The position numbers and the translations under genes were made by a program. From positions 1-64,000 of the forward strand of contig JASAMV010006325.1 in assembly GCA_030248065.1 (NCBI GenBank): 64,000 nt of DNA. Direction: 5' to 3'. Shown here in pieces: positions 9,156 to 24,778 of this stretch. This DNA comes from Rhynchonema sp. JSB1_4. Taxonomy: Eukaryota > Nematoda > Chromadorea > Monhysterida > Xyalidae. Within the stretch, counting starts at the first letter, position 1. The number at the start of each line of letters is the position of its first letter. The notes under the pieces were generated by a model. It was given only the letters and a program-made list of their open reading frames with translations, was not told where the DNA came from and did not search any database.

Positions 9156-10984
9156 ATGTCGTCATTGTTGCAACAATTTGAGCAACAATATGCGCTGCAA
9201 TCAGCGGAAATTGTGTCAAAAATAGGCTCGTTGAAACAAATTGAAAACAACGGTCAGTGCAAATTCGATTGAGGACAATGAAATAAAAAGGACTGAAATA
9301 ACACGGTAAGGAACACGGTTTTCAGATGAAGTTCGTGAAGCAATCAGTCAAATCGAGCAACAAATGCGCGAAGTCGACGACCTGTTGGATCAGATGGAGT
9401 TGAGTGCACGGGATCTTCCCACAGGTAGACTGGTTTAAAAATGGAACAGGAACCCTATATCGATCCCGCAGTGGCGTAGCTACTTTGATGGGCGGCAAGG
9501 CAACCGACTTACCACAAAAAATGAGGGGTTGCAACTTGCCTGTGCCGGCCGAGCCAGTGGATCATCCGGGAACCAAAATTTTTTTAATGTGTGCACTGGA
9601 CTCACTAGTCGCGTAGCGCGCGATTTTTCGCCTGTCTGGATACTTGCGTTTTGTGCCATAAATCGCTACCCACCGCACCAGGCAGAGGGGGCCGCGACCT
9701 ACCTACTGTTACCAGGATGCAGCACTGAGCATTGGACTGGGCGGGAGGGGGGGGGCACAAAGTCACGCCGATGGTCACGAATACCCCGCGAAACCTAGGC
9801 GTAGACAGGATTCCAAATTAATTTTTTCAATAATTTGTTAAATACAACAGTTACACGATGCTCTCGCGTCCCTACTGTACCAGGATGGAGCCCAGCTACA
9901 GCACTGAGCATTGGACTGGGATCCAGTCCAGATCCAATACCTTTTGCCTTGAATGTCAACAGGCTCGTCCGAACGCACCAAGTATGATGGTCGCGTGTCC
10001 AGTTACAAACGAGACAAGCGAAACTTGAAAACCGAATTCGACAAAACAAAGCTGCAGTTGAACAGAGACGAATTATTCGGTGGTGGTGATGACTTGGACG
10101 ATGAACAGGTTGCACTTTCTGTCAAATCGTACCTGAGACCGGGAGATCGGGGGTACCCGAACCCGACACTTATTTTTTGATTGCCATCTGGGAGGAAATC
10201 TGAGGGGTTCAAAGCCAGACACTTTTTTTTGCATGTCAGCACCTGACATTGCCATTGCCCGATCCCTGGTCGGATCTTTGCAGAAGTGCAAAATTGACTA
10301 AACGCCGTCTGCAGACCCACCCGCACTCAAGTGCCTAGATTTACTGTACCTTGTGTTGGTCTGGCGCCACCGCCCGGAAGCTGCACAAATCCTTGTGCTG
10401 CCGCAACCAAATGTTTGTCACGTCATACACCGACACATAATATCAACTTGTGTCTGTATATCACGTGAGTAACTTTGGTTCCTGCAGCAGTGATTACTGT
10501 AGTGTCTGGGGTGGCCCAGTCTGCAGTCCCCAATCTGCTTCAGCGCGACATGCTTGTTAACAACACCGAACGCCTGGAACGATCCTCTCGTAAACTGCAA
10601 GACGGTTATTCAGTCTGCCTGGAGACTGAGCGGGTCAGTTTTGTCATCATTCGGACGTTCGCGATTTCGAATAACACAAAATAGTAACTTACTCACCAAC
10701 TGAATTGCAGATAGGTGCCGAAACGCTGTCAAATCTGGAGGAGCAACGTGCCACAATCAATCGATCGAGAAATCGAATGGCTGGTACCGAGACCGATCTT
10801 GGTCAAAGTGGTCAGGTGCTGAATTCAATGATTGGAAGGTAATTTTAACGCAGCGAGAGGAGAAATTGTGACAATGAACGTCAAATGTAACTGTTTCAGG
10901 ATAATTCAAAACCGAATCGCCGTGTTTGTGATCATCGGCGTCCTCCTGTTTATATTCATCGCGATCATATGGTCAAAACTGTAG
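9156..10984 (+). CDS. Vti1-type Qb-SNARE
   Basis: Six exons join in frame: 9156-9252, 9326-9424, 9963-10108, 10520-10633, 10711-10838, 10900-10984, giving 222 residues, normal for Vti1. The N-terminal half is helical and Glu/Gln-rich (Habc-like). The Qb SNARE motif follows, including DMLVNNTERLERSS with its typical Asn-Thr-Glu-Arg-Leu-Glu core, and IGAETLSNLEEQR. A single C-terminal membrane anchor (IAVFVIIIGVLLFIFIAIIW) and two or three residues end the protein. Vti1 proteins act in Golgi, endosome and vacuole/lysosome fusion. The start ATG is the first in frame and gives MSSLLQQFEQQYALQ, similar to other Vti1 N termini. Introns 2 and 3 hold repeats. A polyadenylation signal (AATAAA) lies at about 11087. 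I am confident of the family, but not whether it is Vti1a or Vti1b. Confidence 0.93.
9470..9930. repeat. hAT-like fragments in Vti1 intron 2
   Basis: CAGTGGCGTAGCTAC at about 9470 is a hAT-like 5' end. A GCGCGCGATTTTTCG core lies at about 9615. Two right ends with AGCACTGAGCATTGGAC occur at about 9720 and 9902. The elements are overlapping or truncated, so I do not give exact borders. Confidence 0.6.
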
Positions 10985-11287
10985 TGAGTCAAACAAAATC
11001 GATAACTTATTGTGGATGCCACCACATGGAGCTTTATATCGTTGAAGCAGTGCGCAAAAGCTTATCATTATTTTACTTTTACTGAATAAAGGCCACATGT
11101 CAAGCCAACATTAAAGTAGTATTTGAATTGGAAAAACAATAACATAAAACGACAGCAAGTAAAGAATCCTGAGCTGGCAACAACAAGACCATGACGAGCC
11201 TTTGTGATAAGAACGGAGCGACGTTTAATGTTTAGTCACAGCCTCGAATTGCTAAAATAGCTGCATGCTACAGTCATATGAAAATAT
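10985..11287. other. 3' intergenic space between convergent genes
   Basis: It holds the Vti1 3' UTR with AATAAA at about 11087, and the downstream flank of the convergent Artemis-like gene. Nothing else was recognised. Confidence 0.5.
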
Positions 11288-14200
11288 TTACAATTGCACA
11301 AAATCGCCAAACATCAGTCGATAGGCTTGTGTTGACGCAGGCGATTGCACGCTGCTAATTGGCACATGATCACTTGAAGTTGACTCACTTCGGTCAACAG
11401 GTTCACTCCGACCCAATTCGGCACTTGCGCTTGTGCTCTGAATCATTTTCATTCGTCTCCTCAACGACAGAGGTCGATGTGATGTTCCACTTGTTGATGC
11501 TTCGCCATGCTGATTCTCGTTCTGACTATTTGTTGATTCCAATTCGTGGTCTACGCCGAGTTCGGGTGGCATTTTACGATGTTTGTCCACCAATTCTTTC
11601 ACAATTTGTTCGGTTGAGCCAACCGGTCTAACACAGGGTACAATGTGTTTGGGTGCGAGTCCGTCAAGTAGATGCAGCACTTCATCGAATGATGCGTGAC
11701 ACGAATATTGCACGCGACACAGGCCCGGGCCATCGAATGAATGCTCAGGAATTGATTGGCCGATCGCTTGCGATAACTGGAAGTTGATTGCAGAAAACTT
11801 TGTATAGTCCGTCCACCAGCTCATGGCACTTTGTGTTGCTGCTGGCTGGTTTAGTCCCTTCCTCCACAAAAAGAATTGAGACCGATCGCTTGCAGAAAAC
11901 TAAGAAAGTTGAATAAAATGTGTTAAACACGATTGAATTCGATCAAATTTAAAATTAACTTAAATTAAAATCTATAAAACACGTCGATTTCATAAAGAAA
12001 GTAATTTAGGAGCAAAAATTATACTTTCGAAACACAGTCTATAGAAGAGGAAGGGAACAAGCCCAGCAGCAACACAAAGCAAAAACACAAAAAAAATTTC
12101 ACACAGTTTTGACACGGCCGTCTCCCTCCAACTTCACGTGTCCAAATGAAGATCAAGCCGGTATGAAACCTGGTGAGGAGACCACTCCCGTCTTGGCCTC
12201 GTGAGTTCTTGTACTGACACTGGGGATTGCATTTCAAGATTTCTGACAGACTTCGACCAGCGTAAAAGTTGAGTCCAGACAGATGACCCGGGGTACAAAA
12301 AAGCCATGGGACCAACCCCGATCCAATCATCAAGCTTGATATCGTCGTGTATCAAGAAGCTGAACAGCAACAATAAGCTGTCAAGTTCGTTCAGGATTTA
12401 GCATTGCTCAGCGTGTTAGACTTGCGCATGAAACGTGAAAATCAATAAGGTCATATCACACCTGCAATATACAAGGCTTCAACGTAAGCACATCCGGTCC
12501 AGCCGAACGCACAGCCGCACACGGCACGCCCCCACCAGCCCTTGTCATTGATGTGCAGCTGCTGTCAAGCTCCTGATCCCCGTGATAGAATGCGCATGCG
12601 TGCAACCAGAGCCCAGGTTCGTTGGGATCGGTGGTGGTGCAATCGCGCAGACAACCGACGAAACGCAGTGACTCGTATTTGGAGACCGACACGTGCACCT
12701 GCGTCGAATAGTGACGGGCCAGACGCTCGACCAGCATCTCGTGACCGTAACGTGCTGGAATAATTACGAATTGGGAAATCGATTTTGAGCGCAGCTGTTT
12801 TTTTATCAGAAACAGATCGTTTCCGCCAAGCCAGCGTAATCGAAAAAGTCTGATAGCTAATTGTTGTTTTATCATTGCCTTGCGTTGTGTTACCCATGTA
12901 TCGTCATCGTCCTGTTTTCACAGAGAGGCAGTGCACGCACCAGGACATCCTCATTATGGAAGCACCAGATGGTCATGTGACTCCCACCAAAAATGAAAGC
13001 AAATCTCGTTCCTCCCCTATCCCTAATCATTGTTGCGCTTCCGCAAGTCAGAACTAACCACAGCAGTGCAGTCGTACGATCCTGGTGGTCGTGTTTGATC
13101 TGCGCCATTCATCAATCAATCGAATCATCACCTCAACTGTGCGTTCACGAGGCACAAAACGATAGGTCTCCTTGTCAGATGGAAAACGAGTGTGGAAAAA
13201 ATGGTCAATCGAAAAAATGCATAAGGTCAAATTGAAAACAAAGAAACATACCGGAGTGCAAAACGTAGAATCAAAGTACACAGTTTGTATCGATCGATTG
13301 CCACATCGATGTTTGATCTTCTTCAGCTGCATGTCCATGTCTCGTTTGCTCAGGCGAAAATCGCCCGTGTACAGCACCACTGATGAGAGATCTTGCAACA
13401 GAAACCTGCAAAAAATGGATGCATGACGATGACATGTCGTTTATTTACAGCTGACAAGAAGAACAAACACAACGTTGACTAACATAACGCTGCCGGGACA
13501 ATGGCCAGCTTTCAATAATGTCAGATGAAATGTTGAGGCAACAGCTGTAGATGTTGAAACATCACCAGTAGCAGCGTCCAGCTCCACCACAGCTGTCTCA
13601 TCGATTTCCAGGCCTGCATCACAGTCTAGGTCGGAGCATTTTCAGATGACGGACACCTCGGAACAGTGGTGTCGTTGAGAAATCGAAAATTTCCCACACC
13701 CAGCCCAATTTTTCGGAAAATTTCCCATACATACCCCCAAAAATCAAACATTTCCCATACCAGGGGGGTTTCTCCAAAAACTCAAAAAATTTCCCATGCC
13801 CGAGGGTGGGGTTTTGAAAAAAAATGACCCCAAAAATCTTCCAAAAGTGCCAAAAATTGGTCTCAAAAAAGCCTAAAACAGAGTTTTCTTGCGGTAGCAA
13901 GCGATTTTTGGCATTTCTAGGCAAAAAATGGTCAATCTTGGTACTTCTCGGGGTCAAAAAGCCATCTCTTAGGGTGTTTGTTCCAAAAGTGAAAAATCTC
14001 CCATACCCCCGGCCGATTTCCCATACCCCATACCAGGGGAGGGATAACCCCAACCTAACCCTAACGACACCACTGGCTCGGAAACAGACAGATGGGTAAC
14101 TTCCCGCTCACCAATTATGTGCGGATCTAACGGTTTGTATCGTTGCTCACAATTCAACAACTGTTTCGTGACAGAATGACAGTAAATCGGCAATCGTTTT

Positions 14201-14422
14201 GTTTTCACGACGTCACGAAGCGCAGTGCTGTCAAGCCCGACCATGTGATCTGCAGCTTATTAGTGTTGCGGTGAAAATATCATTTTTCAGCTGTCTCGTG
14301 AAAAGAATATCACCTTGATGTGCATGCGACAATAAAAACACGCTGGCTCGCAGATTGTCGCCATCGAAACGGTCGATCGCCAGCTGGGGAAATTCGGAAA
14401 CACAACCAGGAAACGTGCTCAT
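11288..14422 (-). CDS. Artemis / SNM1-family metallo-beta-lactamase nuclease
   Basis: Seven exons join in frame: 14314-14422, 14112-14249, 13484-13613, 13252-13405, 13059-13170, 12462-12754, 11288-11776, giving about 474 residues. The metallo-beta-lactamase motifs appear in order: AIDRFDGDNLRA near the N terminus, SHAHQDH (the HxHxDH metal site, split by intron 1), AGHCPGSVM, VLYTGDFR and FDSTFCTP. The beta-CASP part continues with RYGHEMLVERLA and the CTTTD...LHAC region. The order and spacing match DCLRE1C (Artemis) better than SNM1A/B. The family processes DNA ends and hairpins in non-homologous end joining. The C-terminal 110 residues are Ser/Glu-rich and unconserved; the protein is shorter than vertebrate Artemis. 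Intron 2 carries a hAT-like element (13664-14075). A missed small exon in the 685-nt last intron cannot be excluded. Confidence 0.85.
13664..14075. mobile_element. hAT-like element with TTTCCCATACC arms
   Basis: It starts CAGTGGTGTCGTTGAG and ends CTAACGACACCACTG. The flanks CCTCGGAA and GCTCGGAA match at 7 of 8 positions. The arms repeat AAATTTCCCATACC and the centre has TTGCGGTAGCAAGCGATTTTT, a variant of the GCGCGC hairpin. It sits in intron 2 of the Artemis-like gene. Confidence 0.85.
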
Positions 14423-14736
14423 TTGAAACCGGCTGCAAACAAACCATATCGCACCAAATCGAAAGTAAATCCAGGTTGCAACTGAAAATATGTTGAAAGG
14501 TCAGGAAGAAACCTTGCGAATACAATAAAAACAGAACCCGCATTTTTTCAGAACAACAAACGTTTTTATTCCGACGAACGCATTTGAGCGTGAAACCGAA
14601 ACAGTAACGTTGACGTGTGTGTGTGGTATATAATGTCTAGCAACAACAACAATGCGCGCGTAACAGCATTACGCCACCAAATTTATGATAAATCGAAACA
14701 AGTGGGGATCTAGATTGTAATCCATTTATCATCCAT

Positions 14737-17835
<3,099 letters not shown>

Positions 17836-18293
17836 TGTGCTGTTTTATTGACAGCTCGGTTTCACACAAACAACCAGATATATCCAATATGGTTCTGAAA
17901 AGAAGAAGAAATGTAAAAATGATAAACATGATTTAATTTTGCTGTTTTCGCAGATCCACACTACACTGACAGGATGCTCATTGCCAAAAAAGATTCTGGT
18001 TTTGCACTGACGAAAAACTCTTGATTTTGCCAACTTTATTTGCTTTCACTGGTCAGCATCACCATACGCAATCCCAAACTGATCCGGATATGACCATTCC
18101 ACTTTCAAAACAACAGCAAACCAAGAAAAATTATTATTTCTTGACTCAACAACAAGAGCACAAGCGCTCCATTGGCGGACGTGACTTCACAAAACCGATG
18201 GCCTACAAACTACAAAAAATAGAACAACAGCCTCCCACGCAGCCGAACAACAGATAAGTCTGAGAAAAATCGCAGCAAAAAGTGACCGCCTCG

Positions 18294-18580
18294 CCGCGCA
18301 AACATGGTTGCCTGCCGCACCGGACCCTTCGTGGCCCGAACCGAAGCTTCAAAGCAATTTGAATGTGGAGCGACAGGAGCGCACTTAAATAGAGCCATGG
18401 CTTCCTGAGATTGACTGCGATTCTGTTGCTGACGGTGATAAGTCCTTTGGACCCTAGGCGCCTAGGGTAACTTAGGAGAAATCGCTGAGCACTAAATTGC
18501 CAGTCATTTGGATTACTGTATGCTGTGATCCCTCCTTTGTAGCAAACCTATGCTGATGGAGCTCAGAAATAAAAAAAAAA
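18294..18580 (+). mobile_element. SINE-like retroposon, copy 1
   Basis: About 285 bp starting CCGCGCAAACATGG and ending GCTCAGAAATA plus an A run, nearly identical to 28269-28550. It has an extra GCGCCTAG-type insertion at about 18463 (GGACCCTAGGCGCCTAGG). A target-site duplication is not evident here. No A/B box was identified with confidence, so the RNA ancestor is unknown. Confidence 0.7.
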
Positions 18581-19139
18581 TTGCCAAAAAATTAGGGTGA
18601 GCGTTCGGAAATCCAACGACAGCTGAATCCGTTCTCTTTTTATTCTGGGCGGAGGAGTGCTTTTGTGTGATGAAAACAAACGACAAAACGACGCCTGAAT
18701 TATGTATGTAGTCTGAAAATGACAGTCAAGACCACAATGTGGACTGTTGAGCATTTCAGGCCACCGCAATTTTATTGAGTCTCAACTTTCCCACAGAAAC
18801 CGCCAGGCAAACATAATGCTCTTCTGTATCCGACCAACCGTGCAACACAGGTTGACAATACTTTGGTATCGATGTAAACGCCCAAACATTTCCTGTTTAT
18901 CTCTGAATTAATGACGAGTGGCACCAAACACATGGGTATACCAAAACACACATGTGTACATATAGTTCATGAATGCACCAGGCTCGTGTATTGTACGTGA
19001 CAGGTTTCAAGATCGCGTTTCTGCTTTTTACGCTTGATCAAGCACGAGCATTGGTGCATAAGCAGTCAGCGCAAACCATGTATATACTAACGAAACCATT
19101 TCAGTCACCAGACAAGTTGCACAGATAACTAAAAATAAA
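18581..19139. other. intergenic, no gene seen
   Basis: AT-rich, unremarkable sequence downstream of the ZP-domain gene. No coding signal on either strand. Confidence 0.5.
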
Positions 19140-22124
19140 TCAATACATAATCCTGGAACTAATTTTCTGCTTTTTCTGATGTCCACCGGAGTGATAGAGC
19201 GTTTTGGTGAGGAATTTATTCGACCGACAACTACTCTCGCCACTGCTGTGTCCGGGCGAGTGCTGACTCGATTGCAACCCTGCACTGAGCGCCGGACTGA
19301 GTCCCTGTGTTGGATCGGTGTTCAACTGATAAGCATCCAGTCGCTTGTGATGTCCATAGACGCTGCTCCCATCGGTGGCAAAGTAGTCGACCGTTTTAAG
19401 ATCGCGATCGCTCAAACTCAGTGATTTCGGACTGATCGATTGTGAATGGATGTCGGATTCGTGTGAATGGGGTGGTTGGTAGCAGAGGAATCCGCCCAGA
19501 TAACAGAACACGACGTTAGTGATCACAGCGAATAGCAGCAGGATAGCGAACACGATGCACAGCGCTGACATCAACTTGTATTCGGCACGACAGTCCTCGC
19601 GCACGCTGATCTCTGAAAGCGATGGAGTGGGTGTGAATGTTTTGCGAAAAAGTGTGACTAGCATTGGCCGTCAGTTTGCTCCGCTCTTGTATTGGCCATG
19701 TGACTTTTAATTGAAAGAGGGTTATCTTTGAAGGGTTACTTATGGCCCAGAGCGGATCCAGGGTAGGCCTGGACGCTGCCCTCTTTTGGTGAGCATCTGA
19801 ACGGGGCCGCCATGAACATATTTACGCTGGTCAAAATCCATCAGTCAGTAAATGTCAATCAATCAAGTCAATAAATGTTGAAATATGATTTAATGTCGGC
19901 CGCGGGCTTGATCACCAAACTTGCAATCGTTGAGCATAACTTTTGTGAACCTAAAGTCTAGTTGATTAGTGCGTGTACCTGTCTGATTGCCCACCTCGAC
20001 CACCTTCACCGTTGTTGACGTGTACTGTTGTGACGCAGTGCGTCCGAGTGCACTGTTCGATCGTCTGCTGCCTTGGAACGGAGTGTCACGTCGCCGATCA
20101 CAGTCAACCTGGCACATATCAAGGTGACAGTATCTTTATATAGAAACGCGGACTTAACATTTTCCACGGTGCCCTTGGTCGAAATACAGAGCTGCGCTAT
20201 CGAACTTGGAGATCGGATGGGATCGAATTTGCCAACTTTTACGCTGGTTGGAATGGTGGTATCAGTAAATCTCCATGTCCATACACACATCCTTCAAGAC
20301 AGTCGCGTAACCAACGTCCGATCCGAAACGATCACCAAGATTGGCATCACTCAAAACAACAGTAGCACTCTGCTCACCCGTCTGCAGCGTGACGGGCAGA
20401 GACTGATCTCGCACTGCAAATGGACGATGTCGTAGTCGGGAAATTTGAACATCGAACGCAACTGTGCTGTGGCCAAACTAGTGGTTGGGTCGTAGATAAA
20501 ATTGGACATCAGATCGGGACTTCGTGAACATCTGAGAATGGCCAAAGTCGGAAATGGATCATGTTTTCGTAAAAAAATCTTGTTGTTTGACACGAATATG
20601 CATGCCGTACCCATTTTCGTCACTCAGCTCCACCGTGTAGTTGGTGCCTGCGAATCCCGTGCATCCGGTCACGATGAAATCTCCACCAACTGAAAAATCA
20701 TTACATAAAAGCATAAGAACCACTTGTCCACCAACACTCAAATGGTATAACAACAAGTCCATTTGACATCAAGGAACGTGGTGTTGCATTTGCAATGCGT
20801 GGTGCGTAAGATCGGTAAGAAACACACAGATGTCGTGGATGTTAGTCATCAACATGACAGATTTTTTTCGTTATCACAATTTAGCCGGAAAATCGACACG
20901 AATATTGAGCGATATCAAACTTGGTGTTCAAATTGGATCGCACCGGTCCTGCCTTGCTCAAGTGACTTTTTGAAGTAAGGATATTAAGAAATTTTTAATT
21001 ACGTCATAAATTTTGACCAGCGTAAAAGATGTTGCTCTACCTAAGATGAATAACTTTTAAGCTGGACGAAATTCCTTAATTTCTTTGTAAATTTCTTAAC
21101 ATCCTGTATGCAAGAATCACGCTTGACCGAGGCGTCACATCCGATCCGATCACCAAGTTTGATATCGCTCAGAATGATCGATTCACCTTCACTGACGATC
21201 CGGAGCAAGTACGGATATCCGAACACGGTACGATGCACCTTCTGATGACTTTGTGTGTACACTCCCATGGTGACCCCAGGTGTGTCATACTGTTGATGTG
21301 GCCATGTTTGGTGTTGCGATGCCGTTTCAGACTGTTGCAGCGTGGAAGTGACACGTTGACAAGACACGTTGAAGGTTCGGTCCTGGTCGAGGATGATCTT
21401 GGCGTGTTCGCGTACGTGCACGATCGTGTAGTACTCCTCGTGACGCTGGACTTTTAATGGTACTGGTGCGTTTGCAGTTAGGTCGAGGCAGGCAATCAAA
21501 AGACCGCTTCTCTAGTTCAATAGCAATAAAACGGAATAAATCTGGCGGTAAATTGCGCAAAACATACAACATTGCGTCTGGAAACATTGACGCTCCGGTA
21601 CCTACTCAATAGCACCCACTAGTTAACAACAATGGGTGGAATTTTCGAAACGGTGTAAAGGTCAGTTGGGCGTAAAGGTCGGTGTAAAGTTCGGTCGAAA
21701 GCTCGCGGGACGCCTATTCAAAACGTGAAATATTGCCTGTTATTAAGAATGTATCACATACACCAGTCTATCACACAGCCGACCAGCTCCACCACCACAC
21801 CCACCACACAAAAACCACAAGCCAAAAACACAATACGGGCGGTGCACCAGGACATCTTCAGTGCGAATGCACAACACAGCATCAGCGTCCTTCTCCTTGA
21901 CACGGTCGCAAGTTTTGCAACATCACCCCCTCCTCCTCGTACCGGTTCGTATATCAGAGCACATCGTTCGATGTCCGTCAACGGTATGGTGAACACAGTC
22001 GATAATCCACCGTAACCCTGTGCGTAACATCGTTCCCTTCGCCCGTCCGTATAAATCACGCCGGCGAATGGACGACTGGTCAGCATTGTGATGTTCAGGG
22101 CGCCGTTTTGGCAGCGTGATTCCA
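19140..22124 (-). CDS. ZP-domain transmembrane protein (5' end not found)
   Basis: Six exons join in frame: 21943-22124, 21187-21511, 20611-20689, 20378-20531, 19979-20108, 19140-19612, about 447 residues; a signal-peptide exon upstream is missing. ZP-N signatures are SRPFAGVIYTDGR, CALIYEP and DRTFNVSCQ. ZP-C signatures are YPYLLRIV, VTGCTGFAGTNYTVELSDENGCSRSP and FKFPDYDIVHLQCEISLC. A basic stretch (CDRRR...GSRRS) after the ZP domain could be the protease site that releases ZP proteins. Then comes a single membrane span (ALCIVFAILLLFAVITNVVF) and a Ser/His-rich cytoplasmic tail ending SSRIMY. In nematodes such proteins build cuticle and apical extracellular matrix. The family is clear, the specific orthologue is not. 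Confidence 0.85.
20905..21180. repeat. intronic dispersed repeat (GATATCAAACTTGGTGATCGG family)
   Basis: Both ends carry GATATCAAACTTGGTG in opposite orientation, with ACTTTTACGCTGGTC-like words (TCTTTTACGCTGGTC) near the middle. Related pieces occur at about 12.25-12.35 kb, 19.82, 20.20-20.26, 20.33, 25.85, 34.32 and 51.43-51.56 kb, nearly all in introns. It looks like an old MITE family; exact ends are unclear. Confidence 0.6.
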
Positions 22125-24778
22125 CTGGAATTGGAAAAAGTGATAAAATCTTATTTATTTAATTCCTACAAAAAAATTTTTCTGAAGAAACGAACGAATT
22201 GGATCGAAATCTTGACACATGCACAACACAACGCTCGCGATCACCTGTAATATTGAATAAGCAGAGTGTATGCCCGAATGTCAAAAATCGACAAGAAAAG
22301 AAAACAAGCAAACTCGGGACGAACGCTGATTAGTCGGGCTGATCGGCTCATTGTTGTCATATCCGTTATCAAAGTCCAAATAGATTTTCGGTGTTTCAGG
22401 TTTAGTTCAGAAACTTAAAAAATGAAATATGACAGATCGAATGAACCTGAATCAATAGAATGGTAAAATTCAAATCAATTTTCTAGAACGAATGGTTCAT
22501 TATTTTTTCAACTTCGTACCGAGCCAATCAATCGGACAAAGGCCTCGGTATGTGAGTGGTTATACAAAAATGGGTAATAAACTCATGTCCAACTATTGAG
22601 GTTGACCTTTCAATTGATATTACAGCAGTTGTTCAATGCATTGCAATCAGAAAAATGCTGTAGACTCATTGATATTCGGACATACCGTATATAAATATGA
22701 ACATTTTATTGGTATTATAAAGTTGAACAGAACACGACATAGAGAATCAATCGCCAAACACTTTCAGTGACACCATGATAGGGAACAGTTCCGTGTTGGG
22801 AGGACTAAGGTGTGGAGATATGTAGATTTAAAATTATCTATGGCCATTTTAACCCTCGTTTTGGACGCCGGAAACAGCGCTCGCAAAATACGCATCAATT
22901 TGTAATCGCGCACCAAGTGCTTGCCGCGGGCACATCTGCAGGTCATGGTGACGATGAACGGGTGCTTGAGAAAAAAATCGTGTCAAAATCGTCTCGCGGC
23001 ATCATGGGTGGATACCTACGGATCGCAGTTGATGTACATCAAATAAACGAACTATAAAAGTGCACTCATCAGACTATGACCAATCGATCACAACACTACT
23101 TTGTGTAACTGTTTGTGTGCCACTTATCAAGTCCTCGTTGCAAGGTTGATGACAGGTGTACATCAGATGACGATCAAACGTTTTTATTTGAATTTACATG
23201 CATGAAAAGCGCATCTATGCAAATTTGTTTGCAAAAAACGTTTTGTCAACACTTTAAATCAAGACAATAAAAGTATAACCATTTTGTAACGCTATTGTGT
23301 AAAAGCTCACCGCCCTCATTTGAAAAAAATGAAAATGGCAACATTACAAAATAAATGAGTCGGTTTCAATAACTGACAGATGCATACCATGCCAGGTTCA
23401 GGATTGAGTCAGTAACATGACACATGTCACATGCGACTATCAAAAACACAAATTATAAGTCCAAAATACTGAGAAAACAACATGAGTTTGAATATAATTT
23501 TCTGGTGTGACTGATTTCTTGCACAAACGCGTAGATACATATACATACGTAATGTGTGGGTATAGGTTTAATATTTTCACAAATAACAATAAAGTAAAAA
23601 CAATCACGTAATCTCATGATCATGAGATGACACATAGATCCATGTGAGGGATAAAGAATGTGCATGAGTTTTCACTTTCCCAGTCACACCACCGCCGTGT
23701 TGGCAGGAAGTGAGGTAAAGATGGCCAAGTGCACATGCACTGATACCAGTTCACGGGTACCACGAGTCTGTGCCTTACATTAAACGCAATGTTGTCATTG
23801 TACCCTACCTATCATGTACACCTGTGGGCACGTGTGCGGTGTGCGTTCCGCCTTGCTATAAATTATAACGATGTTGGTAAAACAATGTACGGCTGGCAGA
23901 AAGGGAATATAGGGTTGTTGAAACCAAAATTGCACAACTTGGAGCATGTTCAGAATAAATATGTTACGTAAAATACGATTCATCATGATGATGCTGCCCT
24001 GTGCAACATCACGCGGATGTTTTTCGGTTGACGGGTTTTCGCTTTCTGACCAGAAAAGACGGCGCAAGTTGCGCACAAAGAATAAGAACAGGGCATGTGT
24101 CCATGAACGTCGTGCACTGGAAATGCGCGCATGCATGCCTTTTGCCTTTGCGCTCACTCATTCTCGCTGGTTGCTTGCTCTGAGTAAACTTTTTTTATTC
24201 ATTTGATTTTGACATTGTGGTGTGGTGGCTATTTTTTGTGAACGCCATTGATGTGACTTTTTGTCGTTGTTCGGATGACAATGAGAAATGAGCGCTCAAG
24301 ATCTACGGGCATATCAAACTGAAAAGCGAGACCAGCTAGGCACCTGTTCTGATCGGACCAGACTGAGCCTGTCACAACCTCAGAGCTGTTTTTGCCACAT
24401 GACCATTGCAAGCAACCAGTGAATCTTGCATCCGAGGAGCACTTTTATTGCAATTGAACACATGAATAAACCTCACTGGGAATATGAGTCACACAATACA
24501 ACAATGAATCTGCTTGAATGTCATAATATCAGTCACACACACTATAGAGCATGAAATGCGCAACCATTCACCGGAAAACGAGCCGTAAACATGCATAAAC
24601 AAGGAATTAGTGAGTCATATTCATGAGAAAAAAATATACAGTAGGTATGTTCCCAAAAGTGGAATATTCAGCACGGATCTAAACTATCAGTACCCTGCGT
24701 TCTATAAATTTTTTTCTTGGTTTGGTGTACTTTCACAGCTTAGGTGCATCATCGGTGCGACTGCACCAAATACACAGT
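22125..24778. other. gene-poor interval
   Basis: No exon with homology support was found. 22180-22250 on the minus strand (VIASVVLCMC in translation) could be the missing signal-peptide exon of the ZP gene, but I could not make its splice phase fit. The rest is AT-rich unique sequence. Confidence 0.45.

Noticed and set aside
18021..18257. Gln-rich 78-codon frame on the plus strand
   Set aside because: Low complexity, no splice or homology support, runs next to the SINE.
20270..20370. Duplicate ZP exon (translation with LGDRFGSD)
   Set aside because: It lies just after a good donor, runs into a stop, and matches the dispersed intronic repeat rather than the ZP coding pattern.
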